Assembly: GCF_947179165.1 (NCBI RefSeq)
Contig: NC_077248.1
Coordinates: forward strand, 11,621,256 to 11,685,255
Direction of reading: 5' to 3'
DNA length: 64,000 nucleotides
Source of the DNA: Solanum dulcamara
Taxonomy: Eukaryota; Streptophyta; Magnoliopsida; Solanales; Solanaceae
Position numbers and translations under genes: made by a program. Each line of letters starts with the position of its first letter. Within the stretch, counting starts at the first letter, position 1. The notes under the pieces were generated by a model. That model was not told the origin of the DNA and did no database searches. It saw nothing but the letters and a program-made list of their open reading frames with translations. Shown piece after piece: positions 32,444-44,718 of the stretch.

Positions 32444-34007
32444 CATATGTGTACACCCAACACTTTGTCTCTCTCAATTTCTCCGACAACATTGCAAATC
32501 CGCCATCCAAACGATAATTTCTTCCACTTTCTCTCCATTTCTGAGATTTCATAGAGTCCTTATTATTGACTTTGATTCATATTTTCCTGCCCCGAAATTC
32601 AATCCTAATCAAAAGTCGTTTAGATCAATTTCAGATTTTCAGGGATATATTTTATCTTCTTTGACTTTTGTAAAATTTGATTCTTTTCCCTCTCTCAGAT
32701 GGCTCCTTTGAATTTCAAATCAATTATTTTTGGCTATAAATATTGACACTTGTTTTCATTGAAAGTGAAATTTTTGGAAGTTAGGGAAAAGAGAAAAAGA
32801 TATAGAAAATAGAGAGGTTTTAAGCTGGAGAGTACAATTTGAGGAAAACATTTGTGTTCTTTCCATTTCTAAATCACCAAGTTTAGAGCCAAGTTTCTTT
32901 CTGTTCTGATGGCTTGCGTCGTTAGCTTTCCCGTGGTGAGGGAGCCATTTTCAAGCTTGTTTCATTCTCTGTTCGCTGCTTCAGAAAAGGTAACATTCTT
33001 ATTTTTTTACTCCTCATCTTCTTTCTGAATGATGTGTTGCTATGTGATAGATTTTGTCCGAGTAGTTACAATGTTGTTTCTCACTGTATCAAACATCTCG
33101 AGTGTTTCTCTAATCCTTATTCTCAATATATTTGATAAAATAAGAACTGCTTCATCTTGATTTCTTTATAGAATCGCCCTTTCTTTATATGCCTACTTGT
33201 AATTCAATTTGATCTTGATTTTGAAGATAGTAATTTTGATTTAATATTAGTCTAATTCTGTATATGATGATTTCGATATGTTGGTTTCTGTTAGTAATTA
33301 TTCGGTTCTAGATATGTTGGTTTATATTTGGCATCAATTGGTATTTGTTGAAGTATTTGTCTGCTCAACCATATTCTAATTCGAGACTTGTATTTTGAAA
33401 AAAAAAAATCTTTCAAATCATGAGCAACTATCAGTACTGATTTCTATTCGAGTATTATTCGACTTTTTCCTATTCTATTCAAGATTATTCTATTGGTTTA
33501 AAGCTTGCTCTGGAATTAGTTATTTCTTATTTGAATATTGAGCATGAGTTTCCTTTTAATGGTTATATATATCGATTTAGGAGACTGTTATATGATGTAT
33601 GACATTTATCCACATTTTTTTCTCGTTGTATTTGATGAGGCCTACTCGTCCTGGTAATTATTTGAGCAAGAACCTGTTAAAATGACAATTTGTTCTACCT
33701 GCAATCACTTCTGAAATGATGCTTAATAACTTAGTTTCTAATATTAGTTTATGTTAATCCATAGTTCTTTGTCGCCCACTGTTCTTGAATGTATAAGTCC
33801 ATCCTTAGGATGATAGTGCTGAGATGATTATATCTTGTGATAATTAAATCCAAGTGTGGAAATATTTTGTCTTCTTTGTGATGTTTAAGGCTTGTAGTAA
33901 TATCATGTGTACTTATCCAGCTTTAATGTCATTTATTTTAACATTTATCTTTTTATATTGAATCCAATTAGTGGGTGCTTACATATATTATTTGTTGTGG
34001 TGCATGT
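32444..34007 (+). repeat. E7 solo LTR, third piece with its promoter
   Basis: Pyrimidine-rich region, then the TATA box CTATAAATAT at 32734 and a leader with GAGAAAAAGATATAGAAAATAG. The short frame starting ATGGCTTGCGTCGTTAGC at 32908 is followed by a GT donor-like site (AAAAGGTAAC near 32986) but has no recognisable product. The rest is AT-rich. Confidence 0.6.
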
Positions 34008-36217
34008 TGTAAGACCGCACAAGTCAGAAAGTCGAAATGAAATAGAAAATTCTCAAATCTTGAACTGAATCCAAATTTACAACTGTCTCTACGAACCGTA
34101 GAAGTTTATACAACCCGTAGAAACGAGTCGTAGAGGGACTCGTTATTGTTAGTCATGACCAACCTTAAAGGGAGGTCCTACGACTCACTGTTAAGACCCT
34201 TTCTCACCCAAATGACCCGTAGACACAACTCACAGGAAGACTTCATAGACAAGTTTCAAGGGTCACTCGAGGTCAGGATGACCCGTAAGAACTATTACGA
34301 TTCATAGAAATGACTCGTAACCAAAGTCCTGAAACTCTCAAATTTGTAGGTTTTTGGGATCTGCAGGACGAGCCGCCAGGATGAATCGTAAACAATATGA
34401 CGGGCCGTAAACCTTACCCGTTCTAAAACTTCAGAGACTCAAATTTTAGACCTTTTCTCAGACATGCAGGAAAAGTAGTTTAAACGACTCTTTGTTACTA
34501 AGATGACCCGTAGAAAGGGATCCGTAAGGTCAACTTTCAGATTTTAATGAAGGGCAATTGTGTCTTTTCCCAAGTTTAGTTCAATGAACCTAGACACTTT
34601 TATGGCCAAGTTCAAAGTCTATAAATATTCAATTCTTCGAATTCCCCACCTATTCAATTCATTCTCTTAAAATTTTCTAAGGCAAGAACAAAGTCTCTCA
34701 AGGTTTCCTCTTCAAGCTAAAACTAGGGTTTCTAGATTTCTACAAGGTTTCTTCTTCAATTCTTAGTGAATTCTAGCAAGGTATGTGGGGATTGATTCAT
34801 GAGCTCTTTTCACCCATGAAGTCCCAAAGATTCCTCAAGTTTTCATTCAATTTTCAATTGATTATGAACCTTAGTTTTGATGAATTGCAGTGGGTTGGTT
34901 TGATTTCATTTTTAAATGTTATCAATGATCTATATATGCATGTTCTCATATGAATTGCATGATTTCAAGTTGAATTATAAATGCCCATGCATAGAGCTGT
35001 ATTTTCTAGCTATGATTATGAAGTTAAGATGATTTTATGAGTTGTTCATGAGTTAAATGATTTTCAATGAAAGTTTTATATGAGTTAAAGTTGAGATTTT
35101 TGATTCTAAAGTTAAAGTTATGATGATGATCAGAGTTAAGATCAAAAGATGTTTTAAAGATGGTGATAAGGATAATCCTCACCGAAGTTATAAATTCTTA
35201 TGAATCACCAAGTAGATGAGCTATTCCTAATATGTTTTAAAGATGGATTGATAGGCAGTTACTATCTTTCCCTACTATGTTATGAACATGTTTATGAGTT
35301 TTCGGTTGGATATTGACCAAGCACCGAGAGGGCTTCTAGGTGGGGTTTGGTCCGGTAATGTAGTTAGTTACCCAAGGGAATTCTAGTAGCAACCTAAAGT
35401 CCCAAATTATATTGCCCACGTAGGTTGCCTTCATGGCCTAGCTAGTGGATCCACAGAGCCCAATATAGTTACTTTTGGAGTATGCCCTGTCAAGGTAGCC
35501 TCCCCTGTTTTGATGCAGGAGTCATCGGTCTGTCGATGCAGGAGTCATCGGATTTTATGTAATAGCTCACATGGTTTTAGTTGTCGGTTAAAGGTCGTAT
35601 CCCACATAAGTTGGAGTTAAGTATGAGATGTCAAGTTATGAGTTTATGATGAAGTTCTTATGTTTTAAATTGCTTTTAAGCTTTACTCATATTCATTATG
35701 ATTGGTCATACATCTTATATCATATTGATTACGTTCTTTTACTTATTCATGCATACCTCACATACTTAGCATATTCAAACGTACTAACACATATTTTGCC
35801 TACATTGTCTCGTAATTTAGGGACAGACAACACTCACGATCATCCTACTCGTGGCTAGATATTTCTTTAGAGTCAAAGATGTTGGTGAGTCCTCATTCTA
35901 CTGAGGACAGGACTTTTATTTATGTTACTATTGTTTTTCACTTTCTTCTATTGTTAGGGTGAACTAGGAGCATGTCCTAGGCCCTTGTCAAAGAATAGAC
36001 TAAAGGCATGTTTAGACGATATGCAGTAGTGTAGTCTGGATTGGACATTTATAGAGTTGATTCCCCTTAGTCTCATTCCCCTCTTAATGATTACTTCCAC
36101 TCATCTTTATATTGTTCTTTACCTTATGTATGCGATGTATGCTAACATGGCTAATGGTTGGGGTCCCTCACATTCCGATCACTGTGTTACGATTAGGCCT
36201 TAGGTCGGGTCGTGACA
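34008..36217 (+). repeat. E10 5' LTR
   Basis: Matches 41223-43458 over its whole length. A palindromic array is at 34085-34520, and a TATA box TATAAATATT at about 34620. The 5' leader follows. The right copy has an extra short segment near 42875-42900. Confidence 0.93.
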
Positions 36218-36221
36218 AATA

Positions 36222-36233
36222 TGATATGAGATC
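36222..36233 (+). other. E10 primer-binding site, degenerate
   Basis: TGATATGAGATC, four bases inside the LTR; compare TGGTATCAGAGC. Three mismatches. Confidence 0.7.
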
Positions 36234-36433
36234 ACAAGGTTTAGAAGAGTCCTAAGGAGTCTAACATGTCGCGTTAAGTAGAGACTTATTCATTGGTGTA
36301 AAGCGTGCCACATCCATGAATAAAAGGCTACAAAACGTCGTAGGAAAACTCTTACTTCTTTCATGATCTATGTTGTGCAGTAGAGTGGTTAAGTCTGTTT
36401 CCTCTAATTCTTGCTCTTTGCAATTTTCAAAAT

Positions 36434-37545
36434 ATGCCTCCTCAAAAATACCTTGCTAGAAGGAACGTGGTTGAATAGGAGCAACAAGCTCCAAATGATC
36501 CTTTGAATGATCAAGTTTCTAATGACGAGCTTCAAGCGTCTTTTAAAGTACTTGCTCAAGCCATTACGGCTCAAGTAAATCATGAAGTGGTTGCTCCCGT
36601 GAATCCAAATGCTAGTAGGCAGCAACAAGAGTTCGTGATTTCATGAGGATGAATCCTTCGAAGTTTTGGGGTTCTAAAGTTGATGAGGATCCCAAAGAGT
36701 TTGTCGATAGCATCCATAAGATTGTTGAGATCATGGAGATTAGCCCGGTTGAAAGGGCAGAGTTAGCTATGTACTAATTGAGAGGTGTTGCTCAAATTTG
36801 GTTTGATCAATGGAAAGGTGATAGGCCTAGAGAGGCGGAGGCCGTGACTTGGGAGGAGTTGGGTGTTTCTTGATTGCTTTTTCCCACTAGAGTTGAGGGA
36901 GGCCAAGGTGCAAGAGTTTATCGACTTTAAGCAAGGAGGATGAGTGTGAGGGAGTATGCCCTCAAGTGTGCTCACTTTTCAAAACATGTTATATTCATGG
37001 TTGCCGACTCAAGAGCTGAGCAAGTTTGTATCGGGTGTGTCGGACATAGTTGGAATGAAATGCAAAACGACGATGTTGATTCAGGAGATGGATATATCTA
37101 GACTCATGACCTATGTGGAGCAAGTAGAAAGTGAGAAGCTAAAGGTGAAGAATAGGGAGTCTAAGAGGCCAAGGACCGATCATAGTAAATTCTCTCATGC
37201 TAAGTCTGAAAGTGGTGGACGTCCTCATTTTTTCTAAAAGTACTCCGGCTAAGGGTCTTCTAATACCACTACTCCAAGATTCGACAAGGATAAGGTGCCA
37301 ACCCTAAACCTCAAGGAGGTTCTCTTATTGGCCAAGTTACTCTCGCATGCAAGAAGTGTGGTAGGAACCATAAGGGCAAATGTTTAGCCAGATTGAATCT
37401 GTGCTACTGGTGTGGTAAGTCGGGTCATCATGCTAAGGAATGCAAGGTCAAAGATGCTCGTCCTCAAGGACAAGTTTATCAAGGTGGCCAAGTTCAACCA
37501 AAGAGTGGTCAATGCAACAATAGGATCTATGCCCTCTATGGTAGG
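36434..37545 (+). pseudogene. E10 gag remnant
   Basis: The ATG at 36434 starts MPPQKYLARR, the usual start of Gag in this Gypsy group, with a stop 15 codons in. Later segments RMNPSKFWGSKVDEDPKEFVD, VERAELA and IWFDQWK belong to the retrotransposon Gag domain. A zinc knuckle CYWCGKSGHHAKEC lies at about 37400-37442. Several stops and at least two frame changes. Gag would form the particle. Confidence 0.85.
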
Positions 37546-37551
37546 CAATAG

Positions 37552-37971
37552 GTGGAGGAGACTCCCGATATTGTTACTAGTATGTTACGGGTCTTTCACT
37601 ATGATGTTTATGCTTTGCTTGATCTGGGTGCAAATTTATCTTTTGTTTCCCCTTATGTGAATATGAGGTTTGATGATAGTCCCGAGATATTGTTAGAGCC
37701 TTTCTCCATTTATACTCCCGTAGGTGAGTCGGTTGTGGCTAAAAGAGTCTATAGAAGTTGTTCGGTTATGATTTTGCAGAAAAATTCCCTATGTGACCTA
37801 GTTGAACTTGATATGATCGATTTTGATGTTATCCTTGGTATTAATTGGCTATATGCATGTTATGCTTCTATTGATTGTAGAATCCAAGTGGTTAAGTTTC
37901 AATTCCCGAATGAGCAGGTCCTAGAATGGAAGGGTAGTAACTCTGTGTTTAAAGTTTATTTCATTTCGTGA
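37552..37971 (+). pseudogene. E10 aspartic protease fragment
   Basis: An open piece of 139 codons. The active-site region reads ALLDLGANLSFVSP near residues 20-33; the family has D-S-G-A or D-P-G-A here, so the residue after the catalytic Asp is replaced by Leu. It is followed by the FDVILGINWL segment typical of Gypsy proteases. It ends at a stop at 37969-37971. Confidence 0.85.
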
Positions 37972-37986
37972 CTTAATGGTCAGAAG

Positions 37987-38965
37987 ATGATTTCCAAGTG
38001 TTGTATTTATCATCTTGTAAGGGTTATGAATGAGAATTCTGAAGCCCCAACCCTTGAGTCAGTCCCCATTTTAAATGATTTTTTAGATGTGTTTCCCGAT
38101 GATTTATCAGGTGTCCTTCCCGAAAGGGAGATTGATTTTGGTATAGTCCTTCTTCCGGATACTCAACCTATTTCTATTCCTCCTTACTGGATGGCTCCGG
38201 TGGAATTAAAGAAGTTGAAGGATCAATTGAAGGACTTGTTAGATAAGGGGTTCATTAGGCCAAGTACTTCTCCATGGGGTGCTCCCGTATTATTTGTTAG
38301 AAAGAAAGATGGTTCACTATGTATGTACATTGATTATCGATAATTAAATAAGGTAACCGTCAAGAATAAGTATCCAATTTCAAGAATAGATGACTTGTTT
38401 GATCAATTGCAAGGGGAAAGTTACTTCTCCAAAATAGACCTTCATTTCGGTTATCACTAATTGAGGGTGAGGGAGTGTGAAATTCCCAAAACAATATTTC
38501 GGATGAGGTATGGCCATTATGAGTTTCTAGTCATGTCGTTTGGTCTGACCAATGCTCCTGCGACTTTTATGGACTTAATAATAGGGTGTTCAAGAATACC
38601 TAGATATGTTAATGATAGTATTCATCGACGACATTTTGGTTTACTCTTGAAATGAAGAGGAACATGCAAGTCACTTGAGGATTGTGTTGCAAACTCTAAG
38701 AGACAAACAACTATTTGCAAAGTACAACAAATATGAGCTTTGGTTAAGAGAGGTGGCCTTCCTTGGTCATATTGTGTCTGGTGAAGGGATTATGGTTGAT
38801 CCTAAGAAAACTGAAGTGGTTAAGAAGTGGCCTAGACCATTATCTCCTTCGGATATTAGGAGTTTCTTGGTCCTAGATGGATACTATAGGAGATTTGTGG
38901 AAGGGTTTTTATCGATCTCGTCACCTTTGACCAAGTTGACTCAAAATAAGGTGAAGCTTCAATGA
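37987..38965 (+). pseudogene. E10 reverse transcriptase remnant
   Basis: Segments in order: [11 protein letters not shown] and [15 protein letters not shown] (38080-38220), [19 protein letters not shown] (38265-38320), [15 protein letters not shown] (38370-38412), YFSKIDL (near 38425), a [24 protein letters not shown] block (38500-38570), then the catalytic FIDD at 38621-38632. FIDD is in a different frame from the block before it, and a stop follows nine codons later. The thumb region [11 protein letters not shown] is at 38760. Stops at 38341 and 38458 also break it. Confidence 0.88.
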
Positions 38966-39703
38966 TTGGAAGTATGTGAAAAGAGTTTTCAAGAATTAAA
39001 GGATTATCTCACTACCGCTCCTATCTTGACGTTGCCGGAAGGGTCCGATGGTTTCGTGGTATATTTTGATGCCTCAAGGGTTGGTCTTGGTTATGTATTG
39101 ATGCAATATGGTAAGGTAATAACCTATGTTTCTAAGAAACTTAAGGTGCATGAACGGAACTATCCAACCCATGATCTTGAACTAGCGGTGGTTTTGTTTG
39201 CCTTGAAGATTTGGAGACACTACCTTTATGGTGTCTATGTGGATGTGTTCGCCGATTATAAGAGTTTACAATATATGTTTAACCAAAAAGACTTGAACCT
39301 TCGGCAAATAAGATATCTTGAGTTATTGAAAGATTATGATATGAGTGTGTTGTATCATCCCAGCAAGTCAAATATGGTTGTCAATGCACTAAGTAGATTG
39401 TCCTTGAGTAGTGTGGTACATGTTGAAGAAGATAAGAAAGAATTAATTAAAGATGTTCATAGGTTGGCACGTTTAGGGGTGCGTTTAGTTGATTCTAATG
39501 ATGGAGTTGTTCTCATTCATAATGGTTCAAAATTGTCTCTTGTAGTGGATGTCAAGGCCAAGCAAGACCAAGATCCAATGTTGGTTGAGTTAAAGAAGTC
39601 GATTGCCGAAAAAGCCATTGAGGCTTTCTCCCATGGGGGAGATAGTGTGCTACATTACCAAGGTCGTTTGTGTGTACCTAAGTTGATAGATTGGGAGAGT
39701 TGA
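38966..39703 (+). pseudogene. E10 RNase H and linker
   Basis: The longest open piece of E10 (245 codons). RNase H residues: Asp in [10 protein letters not shown], Glu in THDLELAVV and Asp in FADYKSLQ are present; the last catalytic Asp, in the usual ADALSR, is Asn (VNALSR). The linker [12 protein letters not shown]... leads to integrase. It removes RNA from the RNA-DNA hybrid in a working element. Confidence 0.88.
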
Positions 39704-40786
39704 TATTGAATGAGGCCCATAGTTCCCAATACTTGATTCATCCGGGTTCCACCAAGATGTATCGTGACTTGAGAGAAGTGTATTGGTGGAATGGTATGAA
39801 GAAGGACATAGCGGAGTTTGTAGCTCATGTACAAATTGCCAACAAGTCAAAATCGAGCATCAGAGACCGGGAGGTCTAGCCCAAGACATTGAGATTTCTA
39901 CTTGAAAGTGGAAAGATGTGAATATGGATTTCATAATGGGTTTGCCTCATACTAGGAAGAACATGATTCCATTTGGGTTATTGTAGATTGGATGACCAAG
40001 TCGACTCATTTTCTACCGATTAAGATGTCCTATGGTGTCGAAGATTATGTTAAGTTGTATGTTTGTGAGTTGGTAAGACTCCATGGTGTGCCCTTGTCCA
40101 TTATATCGGAACGAGTTACACAATTTACTTCGCATTTTTGGAAGTCATTTCAAAAGGGTCTCGGTACAAAGGTTAAGTTAAGTAATGCTTTTCATCCTCA
40201 AACTGACGGTCAAGCTGAAAGAATGATCCAAACTTTAGAGGATATGTTAAGGGTGTGTGTTATTGATTTTAAAGGAACTTGGGATAAACATTTGCCATTG
40301 ATTGAGTTTGCCTATAATAATAGTTATCATTCTAGAATCCAAATGGCTCCTTTCGAAGCATTGTATGGGAGGAGATGTAGATCCCTGGTGGGATGGTTTG
40401 AAGTTGGTGAGATGGCCCTGATTGGTCCAGATTTGGTTATCAATTCTATGGAGAAGGTAAGACCCATAAGGGAGAGGTTGAAGACGGATCAAAGTCATCA
40501 AAAGTCCTATTCTGATGTTAGGAAAAAAGAGCTTGAATTTGAAGTAGAGTATTGGGTCTATTTGAAGGTTTCACCTATGAAAGGTGTAATGCATTTTGTC
40601 AAGAAAGAAAAATTGAGTCCTAGATACATTGGACCTTACAAGATATTGAGACGTGTTGGCAAAGTGACTTCTGATTTAGATTTGCCATTTGAGTTAGCTA
40701 TGGTTCATCCGGTGTTTCATGTGTCTATGTTAAGAAGTTCGTGGGTGATCCAAACTCCATGTGCCCTTGAAAGACGTAAGTGTTGA
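39691..40786 (+). pseudogene. E10 integrase remnant
   Basis: The zinc-binding part begins with HSSQYLIHPGSTKMYRDLREVYWW, but the CxxC pair is lost (AHVQIANKS where the family has a CPNC motif). After stops near 39880-39990 the core resumes. SERVTQFTS stands where SDRG is expected, so the second catalytic Asp has become Glu; the catalytic Glu in DGQAERMIQTLEDMLR is intact. The C-terminal part has GPYKILRRVGKV and HPVFHVSML. It ends in a frameshift near 40766. Confidence 0.88.
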
Positions 40787-40973
40787 GGAGAATTTGACTC
40801 ATGAGGAAGTTTCGATGGAAATCTTAGACCGGAAAGTTAAGAAGTTAAGAAACAAAGAAGTTGCATCCGTCAAAGTGTTATGGAGGAATCAACAAGTAGA
40901 AAGTGCTACTTGGGAGGCGGAGGAGGATATGATGAAACGATACCCATACCTCTTTCCCTCTACTCAAGCCTAA
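40766..40973 (+). pseudogene. E10 chromodomain
   Basis: After the frameshift: EEVSMEILDRKVKKLRNKEVASVKVLWRN...ATWEAEEDMMKRYPYLF, in short the ILDRK, KVLWRN and TWE-E-DM positions of the chromovirus chromodomain. In working elements this domain directs integration to particular chromatin. Stop at 40971-40973. Confidence 0.85.
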
Positions 40974-41188
40974 AGTAGTAAGTTATTCCTATTCAAGCTA
41001 ATTGAACTCTTACGTATTTAGTTCCTCCTATTCCATTCATATGCATACATGTTCATGAAAAAATTGATTTTTAAATCATGATTTTATGTTAAGTTGAAGT
41101 TTTCATGTTCCATACATTATAAGATATCATCATGTTTATGTTAAGTTGCTAGTACCCTTTCCGTGTCCTTTCTATGATAAGTTACTCT

Positions 41189-41204
41189 CATTCAAGGATG
41201 AATG
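41189..41204 (+). other. E10 hairpin before the polypurine tract
   Basis: CATTCA-AGGA-TGAATG, a perfect 6-bp stem with AGGA loop, five bases before the polypurine tract. Confidence 0.75.
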
Positions 41205-41209
41205 TTTCC

Positions 41210-41219
41210 AAGGGGGAGA
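41210..41219 (+). other. E10 polypurine tract
   Basis: AAGGGGGAGA, three bases from the 3' LTR. Confidence 0.9.
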
Positions 41220-41222
41220 TAT

Positions 41223-43458
41223 TGTAAGACCCCGCAAGTCAGAAAGTCAGAATGAAGGAGAAAATTCTCAAATCTTGAACTGAACCCAAATTTACGATTG
41301 TCTCTATGAGCCATAGAAGTTTACACGACTCGTAGAAATGAGTCGTGGAGGGACTCGTTATTATTAGTCATGACCAACCTTAAAGGAAGGTCCTACGACT
41401 CACTGTTATGACCCTTTCTCACCCAGACGACCCGTAGACACAACTCATAGGAAGACTTCAGAGCCAAGTTTCAAGGGTCCCTCGAGGTCAAGTCTACGAC
41501 TTGATAGGACGACCCGTAAGAACTATTATGAGTTGTAAGAACGAAGCGTAACTAAAGTCCTGAGACTCTCAAATTTGTAGGTTTTTGAGACCTACAGGAT
41601 GAGCTAACAGGATGAACTATAAACAAGATGACGGGCCATAAACCTTACCTAGTCCAAAACTTCAGAGACTTGAATTTCAGACCTTTTTTCTGACCTGCAG
41701 GAGGAGTCGTTTAAACAACTCATTGTTACTAAGATGACCTGTAAAAAGGGATCCGTAGGGTCAACTATTAGATTTTAATAAAGGGCAATTATGTATTTTC
41801 CAAGTTCGATTCAATAAACCTAGATACTTTTATGGCCAAGTTCAAAGTCTATAAATATTCAATTCTTCAAATTCCCTTCCTATTCAATTCATTCTCCTAA
41901 AATTTTCTAAGGTAAGAACAAAGTCTCTCAAGATTTCCTTTTCAAGCTAAAATTAGGGTTTTTAGATTTCTACAAGGTTTCTTCTTCAATTCTTAGTAAA
42001 TTCTAGCAAGGTATGTGGAGATTGATTCATGGGCTCTTTTCACCCATGAAGTCCCAAAGATTCCTCAAGTTTTCATTCAATTTTCAATTGATTATGAACC
42101 TTAGTTTTGATGAATTGCAGTGGGATGGTTTGATTTCATTTTTAAATATTATCAATGATCTTTATATGTATGTTGTTATATGAATTGCATGATTTCAAGT
42201 TAAATTATAGATGCCCATGCATAGAGCTGTATTTTCTAGCTATGATGATGAAGTTAAGATGATTTTATGAGTTGTTCATGAGTTAAATGTTTTTCAATGA
42301 AAGTTTTATATGAGTTAAAGTTGAGATTTATGATTCTAACATTAAAGTTATGATGATGATCAGAGTTAAGATCAAAAGATGGTTTAAAGATGGTGATAAG
42401 GACAATTATCACCGAAGTTATAGATTCTTATGAATCACCAAGTAGATGAGTTATTCCTAATATATTTTATAGATGGATTGATAGGCAGTTACTATCTTTC
42501 CCTACTATGTTATGATCATGTTTATGAGTTTTCATTGGGATATTGACTTTGACTAAGTACCGAGAGGTCTTCTAGGGGGAGTTCGGTCCGATAACACAGT
42601 TAGTTACCCAAGGGAATCCTAGTAGCAACCTAAAGTCCCAAACTATGTTTCCCACATAGATTGCCTTCATGGCCTAGCTAGTGGATCCATATAGCCCAGT
42701 ATAGTTACTTTTGGAGTATGCCCTGGCAAGATAGCCTCCCCTATTTCGATGCAGGAGTCATCGAATTCTATCTAATAGCTCGCATGGTCTTAGTTGTCGG
42801 TTAAAGGTCCTATCCCACATAAGTTGGAGTTAAGTATGAGATATCAAGTTATGAGTTTATGATGAAGTTCTTATGATATGCATTGATCATGAGTTTCTTA
42901 TGTTTTAAATTTCTTTTAAGGTTTACTCATATTCATTATGATTAGTCATGCATCTTATAGCATATTGACTACGTTCTTTTACTTGTTCATGCATAACTCA
43001 CATACTTAGTACATTCAAACGTACTAACGCATATATTACCTATATTGTCTCATAATGTAGGTATGGACGACACTCACAATCATCATACTCGTGGCTAGAT
43101 ATTTATTTAGATTTTAAAGACGTTGGTGAGTCATCATTCTACCGAGGACAGGACTTTTATTCATTGTACTATTGTTTTTCACTTTCTTCTATTGTTAGGG
43201 AAAGTTAGGAGCGTGTCTTAATCCCCTGTCAAAGAATAGACTAGAGGCATGTTTAGACGATACTCAGTGGTGTAGTTCGAATTGGATGTTTATAGAGTTG
43301 ATTTCCCTTAGTACCATTTCCCACTTAATGATTATTCCTTCTCATATTTATATTATTCTTTACCTTATGTATGCGATGTATGCTAACATGGCTTATGGTT
43401 GGGGTCCTTCGCATCCCATTCACCGTGTTACGACTAGACCCTAGGTTGGATCATGACA
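41223..43458 (+). repeat. E10 3' LTR
   Basis: Starts TGTAAGACCCCGCAAG and ends GGATCATGACA. Many scattered substitutions relative to 34008-36217, more than between the E1 LTRs, so E10 inserted earlier than E1 if rates are similar. Confidence 0.93.
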
Positions 43459-44331
43459 TAGATAAACCCGATGGAATCCATTTGGATTCAATATTTCCCT
43501 CAATTGCATTTAAATGGGCCGTGGAGGCCTAATTTTCTTTCTTCATCGAGTCGACCTCATAATTCGACGAATTGGAATCTGAGAAACGGGTTCAAAGAAA
43601 GCTAATGTGCTGGAAAAAAGGGGCTGATATACATTTGTATATAAGGAGAACAAGGAATATACATTTAATGTATACATGATATACAACAGGTGTATACAAT
43701 CAGAAATGGGCCTAAAACCCAATATTTTGGCAGTAGTTTGGCCCAACAACTTAGTCCAGGCGGACATAAACTAAGTGTTGGGCCCACTTTTATTATTTTA
43801 CTTGCATTTACTCTTATTTATTGACTTAATAATATTTATTTATCCTGTATTGACTCTAATATTAATTGCTTATTTTAATTTAATTATATTCCCCTAAAAA
43901 TGAACCATTTCATATTAATTTACACTTTAAATGATTTTCTACTCTTATTTAGTGTTTTTGATAAACTTTTACGCTCTTTTTATATTACTTCCAATGTTTA
44001 AGTTTGATGTTTATTTCAAAACAATAATAATAATAATAATTTTCAAAGTCTTTATTTTCTTTGAAATTAATAAAATGTTAGTCAAATAATTTTTTCAAAT
44101 CGTCGGATAACCGCGCGATAGTGGCTACTTTGAGTGCTTAACACATTTTCAAAGTGGAAATAAGAACCTCTTACCCATTTTCTCTAATTTTTAAGATTTA
44201 AATCTGTTAAGGTCTTTTAAATTAAGTTTTCTTAATTTCTTTAAAAAAATTAAGTGGCGACTTTTTCTAAAATTAATTTTTTTTCTCTAAAGGTTGAAGT
44301 TAATTTTAAACCAACTTTTTTTGACATGACA
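43459..44331 (+). repeat. E7 solo LTR, fourth piece
   Basis: Ends TTTGACATGACA. It contains a patch rich in GTATATACA-like repeats (43620-43700), an (AAT)6 run near 44019-44040 and the Tat/Ogre-like terminal phrases. The small frame at 43543-43767 is not supported as a gene. Confidence 0.7.
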
Positions 44332-44702
44332 CTCCTTGTTTCTGGAGGCACTCTTAAGTTATTATCTGTTATTTTGAGTATTTTCTTTTGGGTAGCCATG
44401 ATCTTGTCATTGACACCTTCTTGATAGTGCTAGAGGCTTCATAAACAGATAGATGATAGTGTCGACAAGATATTTTGGTTTTTAAAAATATCCTTAGGAT
44501 ATGGAGTTGATTTGAGATTTGTTGTAAATACATTATTCTTCTCAAAATATAGAGTCGGTTAGCCTACTTAAATGTATTTTAATTTAATATTGAGTCTTCC
44601 GCTGAGTGATCGAATGTGTGATTAGACCAACTGGTTCACTTAGGGATCAGAAATGGTCTTCGAGTGCCAGCCACGCCTAGGATACACTCTCAGGGGGTGA
44701 CA
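44332..44702 (+). repeat. E6 left LTR, part 2
   Basis: Begins with the CTCCT duplication and ends CAGGGGGTGACA. Corresponds to 49460-49686 plus 51985-52104 of the right LTR. Confidence 0.88.
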
Positions 44703-44706
44703 AACT

Positions 44707-44718
44707 TTGTATCAGAGA
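44707..44718 (+). other. E6 primer-binding site, degenerate
   Basis: TTGTATCAGAGA, four bases after the LTR; two mismatches to TGGTATCAGAGC. Confidence 0.75.

Larger units (their letters stand above)
34008..43458 (+). mobile_element. E10: full-length decayed Tekay-like chromodomain Gypsy element in E7
   Basis: LTRs of 2210 and 2236 bases flank a 5005-base interior with gag, protease, reverse transcriptase, RNase H, integrase and chromodomain in Ty3/Gypsy order. The start TGTAAGACC and end TCATGACA are clear. The flanks CATGT (34003-34007) and TAGAT (43459-43463) do not match, so no target duplication can be shown. Stops and frameshifts occur in every domain. It shares the CTACGAGTCGTAG-type LTR arrays with E5 and is probably a related family. 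Confidence 0.92.
25309..44331 (+). mobile_element. E7: Tat/Ogre-like solo LTR carrying three nested insertions
   Basis: Its own sequence is about 3.16 kb in four pieces: 25309-25558, 28629-29106, 32444-34007 and 43459-44331. It begins TGTTGACACCCAC and ends TTTGACATGACA, flanked by an exact CTCCT duplication. A TATA box (CTATAAATAT) lies at 32734-32743. The terminal part (44090-44331) has the GGATAACCGCG, CTTACCCATTTTCTCT and AAGTGGCGAC phrases I associate with Tat/Ogre-type LTRs. No coding part remains, so it is a solo LTR. It holds E8, E9 and E10. Confidence 0.8.

Noticed and set aside
38621..38632. A functional Gypsy reverse transcriptase in E10 from the intact FIDD
   Set aside because: FIDD is out of frame with the preceding palm segment and is followed by a stop within a few codons.
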